From the NCBI GenBank assembly GCA_009773555.1, contig WSXZ01000048.1, forward strand, positions 5,894 through 46,442: 40,549 bases of DNA, written 5' to 3'. The DNA comes from Methylocystaceae bacterium (GTDB lineage: Bacteria; Pseudomonadota; Alphaproteobacteria; Rhizobiales; Beijerinckiaceae). Made by a program: the position numbers and the translations under genes. The notes under the pieces are model-generated. The model did no database searches. It had not been told where the DNA came from and saw only the letters and a list, made by a program, of their open reading frames with translations. How positions within the stretch are numbered: position 1 is the stretch's first letter; each line of letters opens with the position of its first letter. This document shows, one piece after another, positions 36,287 through 40,549 of this stretch.

Positions 36287-36706
36287 TTACCAGCCCCAAC
36301 CGCCGTCGCCGCCCCAGCCCGGGCAAACGTTCACCCATTGGCGTCGCCAGCCCCAATGAGTCGAAACCCTGCGGATCTGATAGCAGTCGCCATAGCCGGC
36401 GTTGGCGTAGCCTGGCCAGCCCCAGCCATTTCCCGCGCCGTATCCCGGCGAATAGGCGGGGAGGTCTGTGCGGTAATAGCTCCAGCCCCAAGGCTGGCCC
36501 CAGCCCACGGGCCGGCCCGGGCCGCCCCGACCGCCCCAACGGCCGGCCCAGCCGACTCCGGGCAGAACCGCGCCGCGGAAGCCGCCGCCGCCCCAGCCGA
36601 AGCCATGCCATCCGTCCCATCGCTGCGCCTGCGAGGCGCCGGAATGGGCTATCAGGCCAATGAGCAGAGCGCCGGTCGCGGCCGCCGCTTTGATTACTTT
36701 AGACAT
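36287..36706 (-). CDS. Secreted Gly/Trp-rich protein (first of two paralogues)
   Basis: The 139-residue product has a signal peptide (KVIKAAAATGALLIGLIAHSGASQA, cleavage before QRW). A Gly/Trp/Arg-rich middle follows, then a conserved end: YGDCYQIRRVSTHWGWRRQW then VNVC. The gene starts at ATG 36706, with GAGGAGCTGGAG upstream. Its paralogue lies 83 bases upstream at 36790-37384. The invariant Cys pair and WGWR.QWVNVC block probably form a small folded unit. Function unknown. Confidence 0.75.
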   Translation of the reverse strand: MSKVIKAAAATGALLIGLIAHSGASQAQRWDGWHGFGWGGGGFRGAVLPGVGWAGRWGGRGGPGRPVGWGQPWGWSYYRTDLPAYSPGYGAGNGWGWPGYANAGYGDCYQIRRVSTHWGWRRQWVNVCPGWGGDGGWGW

Positions 36707-36733
36707 CGCTCCAGCTCCTCCCCGATGCAAAAA

Positions 36734-36757
36734 CGCCCTCCCGAAACCGGAAGGGCG
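36734..36757 (-). terminator. Rho-independent terminator after the second Gly/Trp-rich gene
   Basis: On the minus strand CGCCCT and AGGGCG arms surround a loop and are followed by TTTTT. It lies 33 bases past the stop of the gene ending at 36790. Confidence 0.65.
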
Positions 36758-36789
36758 CGTGTCTCAAATGCCGACGCGAAGCGATCGGC

Positions 36790-37384
36790 TCACCAGCCCC
36801 AGCCGGTGTTCCAGCCGCCCCAACCGCCGCCCCAGCCGCTGTAGCAGACGTTCACCCACTGGGGCCGCCAGCCCCAATTGGTCCATACGTTGCGAAGCTG
36901 ATAGCAGCCGCCGTAGCCGATGTTGGAATAATAGGACGAACCCCAACCCAAGCCGTAACCCGCTCCGATGAGGCCCGCGCCATACCACGGCCAATAAGAA
37001 CGCGCCCACGGGCGTCGCCAGCCCCAGCCGCCGCCCCAACCGCCGACCACAGGCCTGCCCCAGCCGCCGCCGCGCCAGCCGCCGCCCCAACCCGCGCCGC
37101 GCCAGCCGCCGCCCCAGCCCGCGCCGCGCCAGCCGCCGCCCCAGCCCGCGCCGCGCCAGCCGCCGCCGCCCCAGCCGCCCGCCAAGTCCGCCGCCCCTGA
37201 AGCCGCCGCCGCCGAAGCCGCCGCCCCTGAACCCGCCGAACCCGCCACCGCCGAAACCGCCGCCGCCGAACCCGCCGCCTCGGCCGCCAAAGCCGCCCCT
37301 TTGCGCCTCAGCGATGTCCGTATGCGCCAGCAACCCGAAAACCAACGCGGCCGTCGCGACCGCCGTTTTGATCGATTGAGACAT
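36790..37384 (-). pseudogene. Secreted Gly/Trp-rich protein, second paralogue, frameshifted in the repeat region
   Basis: The N-terminus is in one frame: MSQSIKTAVATAALVFGLLA, signal cleavage near IAEAQ, then GGGFGGGGF repeats. From about 37175 the continuation as WRGAGWGGG repeats and YGGCYQLRNVWTNWGWRPQW is in another. Removing one G from a GGG at about 37175-37185 restores a 197-residue protein of 594 bases. The lesion sits in a GGC-rich repeat, where both polymerase slippage and base-call error are common. If read in the first frame it would end in an Arg-rich tail at 36764. Confidence 0.7.
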
Positions 37385-37824
37385 TTCCAGCTCCTGATCG
37401 TGGTCTCAACGCGTTTGCGCTGGCGGGCGAAAAATCCATGCGCGGTCCTGGCGCGCTGAACATTCGCCGCCAACCCCGCCAACGTCACTAAATCGCGCGC
37501 GGCGCACGCACTTCAAGAAGTGCTGCGCTCTACGTTCGAGCAGGGAAAGGAGCGTCCTGCTAAAAATAGTTCTGGAGTGTTGCGCTTATGTCGCAAACCT
37601 AAAAGACGCTTTTACGCAAAGCGGTCATGACGATCAAAGACAAGAATAAGCAGTAATGGAACAATGTAGGTTTAAGCGTGGTTTCATCATTGTCTTAAGT
37701 CTCAGCGGATGGCGCCGTGACGCTTCTGATCTCGCCATCTGATCTCGCCATTGTTTGGTCACGAGCGGTTTCTATTGGCCAGAGATCGCGGAGTCGCCCT
37801 GCGGCCCTTGCAAAGGAGAATGTT
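37385..37824. other. 440-bp intergenic region with an AT-richer stretch and small repeats
   Basis: No gene is supported. A 6-bp-stem hairpin (GCACTT CAAG AAGTGC) is at 37508-37523. A 13-base unit (CTGATCTCGCCAT) occurs twice in tandem at 37726-37751. The stretch 37560-37700 is AT-richer than the rest and probably holds divergent promoters for rlpA and the Gly/Trp-rich gene; I cannot name the boxes with confidence. Confidence 0.5.
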
Positions 37825-38175
37825 GTGAAAAAACATATGTCGGGAGTTCTGGCCCTCGGGCTCGCGAGCCTATTCGCGTCGACTGCGGCGCAAGCGGGCG
37901 AGTGGGTCGGCCAGGCGTCCTATTACGCGCACAGGGGGCGCACGGCGAGCGGCGCGCATGTCGGGGCCCTTACGGCCGCCCATCGGACGTTGCCCTTCGG
38001 ATCGAAGGTGCGGGTGACCAATTTGCATAACAATCGTTCGGTCGTCGTCACGGTGAACGATCGCGGACCTTTCACGCGCGGGCGGGTGATCGACGTTTCC
38101 GTCACGGCCGCCGACAGCCTCGGCTTCAGATCGGCGGGCGTGGCGCATGTCAGGGTAGAGCAGGTCGCCAACTAA
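37825..38175 (+). CDS. rlpA: Short RlpA-family septal ring protein (double-psi beta-barrel)
   Basis: The 116-residue product starts at GTG 37825 with AAAGGAG 6 bases before it. A signal peptide ([19 protein letters not shown]) is followed by the RlpA double-psi barrel: [57 protein letters not shown]. The catalytic-type Asp/His pair is in place. RlpA proteins are lytic transglycosylases that cut naked glycan strands at the septum. There is no SPOR domain, so this is the minimal form and its septal targeting is uncertain. It overlaps the convergent gene by 4 bases. Confidence 0.88.
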   Translation: MKKHMSGVLALGLASLFASTAAQAGEWVGQASYYAHRGRTASGAHVGALTAAHRTLPFGSKVRVTNLHNNRSVVVTVNDRGPFTRGRVIDVSVTAADSLGFRSAGVAHVRVEQVAN

Positions 38176-38998
38176 TATCGCCACCAGACTGCGCTGATCA
38201 GACCGCGCTCGGCGGGCGAGTTGACGCCGCCAAGCGCGGCGATCGCGCCGATCTGCAACGAAAGCGATGCGCTCACGTCGTAGACCGCGCTCAGCTGAAA
38301 TTTCTGTGCGGCGACGACGCCCGCCGGGCCGCCTCTCGGCGCAAAGCCGGAGAAGCTTTGGGCGAGAAGCAGGATCGCGGGCAGGGGACGCAGGCCAGCG
38401 GTGAAGTCGGCGCGGATCTCGTCGCCATTCTGTCCGCGCGACCGATAACCCAGCTGCGCGTCGACGAAGGCGGGAAAGCCGAAAAGCTCGAAGGGCCGGC
38501 CGACGAGCAGCCGCAGGTCGGCCTGCACGGGATCGCGCATGTCGAGGAACCGCCGCGCCGCGGGCGAGGCCGCCCGCACGCCCGCCTGCAGCGAGACGAT
38601 GTAATCGCCCCAGGTGAAGAGCAGCGTCCGCGCGCCCAGCGCGCCTAACCCGAGGCCTTCATAGCGCGCGCCCGGCGGGCCTTGGAGCGACAACGGCAGG
38701 CCCGCCTTGGCTTCCTCGACGAGCAGGTTGAGGTGGTCGTATGGCCCGGCAGCGCCGGAGAAATTCATATAGCCGCCTTCGGCGACGATCGTCAGCCAGT
38801 CAAAAAGGCCATGCTCGACGTATAGGCGCGTCTCGAACTTGCGATAGGAGGGCGTTTGGATCAGTCGGCCGCTGGCGTCATAGGCTTTGCGCGCGTCGGC
38901 GAAGGTCGTGGTGACGATCGCGCGAAGGCCGACTGCGCCGCACCGACCCAGAAGCAAAAAACAATAAAAACCGCCAAGAGACGCATGGCGACACGCAT
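38172..38998 (-). pseudogene. Putative outer-membrane beta-barrel protein, frameshift at the signal-peptide junction
   Basis: A clean signal peptide (MRVAMRLLAVFIVFCFWVGA, then AQSAFA) starts at ATG 38998 in one frame. The mature protein (AIVTTTFADARKAYDASGRL onward, ending [10 protein letters not shown]) is in the next frame. One added G in GCGCG at about 38924-38930 joins them (828 bases, 275 residues). The mature part has alternating strands and an aromatic C-terminal residue, like an outer-membrane barrel. Family not recognised. It converges on rlpA. Confidence 0.65.
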
Positions 38999-39095
38999 CG
39001 CGTCACGCACAGGAACCCGCCCGCCGCCGATCCGCCGCGGGCCTTACAAGGCGATGCTAGAAGCGATCCGAGCTGTTGACAACCGACGGTTGCGC

Positions 39096-39668
39096 TTATG
39101 CCCCCACATGCGCATGAACGTCGCGTCCGCCATGGCGCTGCATGATGTCCATCGCCGCGCGTTCGCGCTCGTCGTTCCAGACGCGGGCCCAAAGCAGCAG
39201 TCCGCCATGCTTCAATTGCGACTGCGCCCATTTGGTCTGTCGGTCGCCGACGAGCTTGGAAACCAGTAGGCCCAAAACCCCGGCTGCGCCGCCGGTCAAC
39301 AGTCCAAGCGCGATGGCGCTCGTCAGCGACAGGCCCCAGGCAAGGGCGACTCCAGCGCCAATGAAGACGCCGACGTAGAACAGCACGCCGACGATCGAGG
39401 CCTTGCCGATATTGAGAGACTCCCGATCGATGTATGGCGTGCGCGGCGCTCTGGGACTGTCTTCAAGCGCGTCGGCGCTCACGTCCGTGTCGCCGAGCTT
39501 TTGGCGCACTGTGTCCTCTTCGGCGAGTAGGCTGATCTCCGAGCGGTCGAAACCGCCCGTGAGAAGATCGTCGATCGCCGACTGCAGCGTGTCGACGGTG
39601 TCGAACAGGCCGACGACCTCGCGCAGCTCATGGCGTTCTTCGGGGGTGGTGGCTCTCTTCGCGTCCAT
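39096..39668 (-). CDS. Two-TM protein with a general-stress (YflT-like) N-terminal domain
   Basis: The 190-residue protein begins with VVGLFDTVDTLQSAIDDLLT and GFDRSEISLLAEE, similar to the YflT/DUF1269-type stress domain. A hydrophobic hairpin follows (IVGVLFYVGVFIGAGVALAW, AIALGLLTGGAAGVLGLLVS). The tail ends HGGRDVHAHVGA. Cytoplasmic membrane location is likely. Its function is unknown; related proteins are often stress-induced. RBS AGGAGCAAAAAC precedes the ATG at 39668. Confidence 0.75.
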   Translation of the reverse strand: MDAKRATTPEERHELREVVGLFDTVDTLQSAIDDLLTGGFDRSEISLLAEEDTVRQKLGDTDVSADALEDSPRAPRTPYIDRESLNIGKASIVGVLFYVGVFIGAGVALAWGLSLTSAIALGLLTGGAAGVLGLLVSKLVGDRQTKWAQSQLKHGGLLLWARVWNDERERAAMDIMQRHGGRDVHAHVGA

Positions 39669-39891
39669 GTTTTTGCTCCTGCGCGGCGATTTCGCGCGCG
39701 GCCGCGCTCTTGATTAAACAGAGCGGCGCGGCCGGTCTTCAAGAGGCGCCGGGCAGGGAAAAATCATGGGGGAGGGGCTCCGGAGAGAGCGGGGCGGCCA
39801 GAGCGGGGCGGCCCTGCCGACGCACGCACGGTTGGGGGCCTTGGCTACGCAGCGCGCCGTGGCGGCGCGCGCGTTGGGAATGACAGAGTGG

Positions 39892-40549
39892 CTAAGCGGC
39901 GCGGCGGTGCGGCGCGCCGCCGAAAAATTCCAGATAGCGCGCGTCGATCTCGGCGACCGGCATCACCACGAAAACATCCGTCGTGTTGAATTTGCGGTCG
40001 ACGACGGCGCCGTCGCCAAAACGCGCGCCGAGCCGCAGATAGCCTTTGATCAGCGGCGAGAGCGCGTCGCGCGCCTTGCGCGCATCGAACGCGTCGCGCG
40101 CCAGCATCCGCATCGGCGTGTGCAGCTCGTCTCGCGCGCTGACGCGCCACATCTCTTCCGCCGGCGCGTAATGCGCCAGATAGCTCAACGCCTGCGCGTG
40201 GGCGAGCGGATTGGCGCCGTGCAGGCTTGCGCAGCCGAACATCACGTCGATGTCGTGCGCTCGCACATAGGCGAGAAGCCCGCGCCATAAGAGTTCGATC
40301 GTCCGCTTGCTGCGATAGGGCGCGAGAACGCAGGAGCGCCCGAGCTCCAGCGCGCGCTTGCCGGCGTGGCGCACGAGAAGCGGCCCGACGTCATATTCGC
40401 TTTCGGAATAAAAGCCGCCGGCCTTCCTCGCCATATCGTCGCGCATCAATCGATAGGCGCCGACGATCTTCGGCCTGATCTTGCCGCGCCGTGTCTGCGC
40501 CGCGTGATCGATGACGATGAGATGATCGCAATATTTGTCGAACCGGTCG
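39892..40549 (-). CDS. olsB: Partial L-ornithine N-alpha-acyltransferase (OlsB-like GNAT)
   Basis: The gene runs off the right edge; about 218 residues are visible. RFDKYCDHLIVID and KIVGAYRLMRDDMA match the start of the OlsB acetyltransferase-like domain, and GFYSESEYDVGPL, ELGRSCVLAPYRSKRTIELL and MFGCASLHGANP continue it. OlsB transfers a 3-hydroxyacyl chain from ACP to ornithine, the first step of ornithine-lipid synthesis. Some related proteins are annotated hemolysin-like. The N-terminus is missing from the window. Confidence 0.8.
   Translation of the reverse strand, partial: DRFDKYCDHLIVIDHAAQTRRGKIRPKIVGAYRLMRDDMARKAGGFYSESEYDVGPLLVRHAGKRALELGRSCVLAPYRSKRTIELLWRGLLAYVRAHDIDVMFGCASLHGANPLAHAQALSYLAHYAPAEEMWRVSARDELHTPMRMLARDAFDARKARDALSPLIKGYLRLGARFGDGAVVDRKFNTTDVFVVMPVAEIDARYLEFFGGAPHRRAA

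Noticed and set aside
37508-37523. Hairpin in the intergenic region considered as a small RNA terminator
   Set aside because: The stem is only 6 bp with no T-run, and there is no defined transcript start, so it is only mentioned in the intergenic entry.
39779-39815. GAGCGGGGCGGCC tandem motif in the gap before the OlsB-like gene
   Set aside because: Two short GC-rich copies only; probably chance in GC-rich spacer.

Overview
The window is GC-rich DNA from an alphaproteobacterium, most likely in the order Hyphomicrobiales (Rhizobiales). The evidence is the sdhCDAB order, an Omp25-like porin, a tolQRAB cluster, an ornithine-lipid acyltransferase and Rhizobiales-type palindromic intergenic repeats. 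A haoA-haoB pair (octaheme hydroxylamine oxidoreductase and its partner) points to a type II methanotroph of the Methylocystis/Methylosinus kind; that placement is inference from gene content. No rRNA, tRNA, CRISPR array, transposase or integrase was seen.

Layout. 0-4.4 kb: a truncated membrane protein, a divergent MocR-type regulator, a dense REP/BIME-like repeat block, an MFS transporter and an outer-membrane beta-barrel. 4.5-9.1 kb: the succinate dehydrogenase operon sdhC-sdhD-sdhA-sdhB, with a markedly AT-richer gene of unknown function lodged exactly between sdhA and sdhB. 9.1-15.7 kb: a small secreted protein, asd, lolA, a broken pentapeptide-repeat gene, ftsK (broken) and a YihY/BrkB membrane protein. 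The pentapeptide gene sits between two 23-bp copies of the 3' end of ftsK. 15.7-21.2 kb: an LprI-like protein, uvrC, a calcium/proton antiporter, a glutathione S-transferase, ung and a minimal nucleotidyltransferase next to what looks like a 16-codon stub of its HEPN partner. 21.2-25.1 kb: tolQ-tolR-tolA-tolB. 25.3-28.0 kb: haoA-haoB. 28.1-32.4 kb: a metallophosphatase, yraN, rsmI, an LpoA/LivK-like lipoprotein and a cysteine-rich protein of unknown function. 32.4-36.2 kb: glyS (carrying two repeats inside its reading frame), a DUF559 endonuclease-like gene between 46-bp perfect inverted repeats, and trxB. 36.2-40.5 kb: two Gly/Trp-rich secreted paralogues, a short RlpA, a second outer-membrane protein, a two-TM stress-type protein and a truncated OlsB-like acyltransferase.

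Two themes stand out. First, several palindromic repeat families are spread through gaps and have also entered coding sequence (glyS, the DUF559 gene). Second, five minus-strand genes (haoA, ftsK, the pentapeptide gene, a Gly/Trp-rich gene and an outer-membrane protein) carry frame lesions, mostly repairable by one base. That density suggests either uncorrected sequencing errors or real decay. The haoA, Gly/Trp-rich and OMP lesions look like possible base-call errors. The ftsK deletion, the pentapeptide nonsense codon and a probable in-frame gap in ung look less like simple errors.
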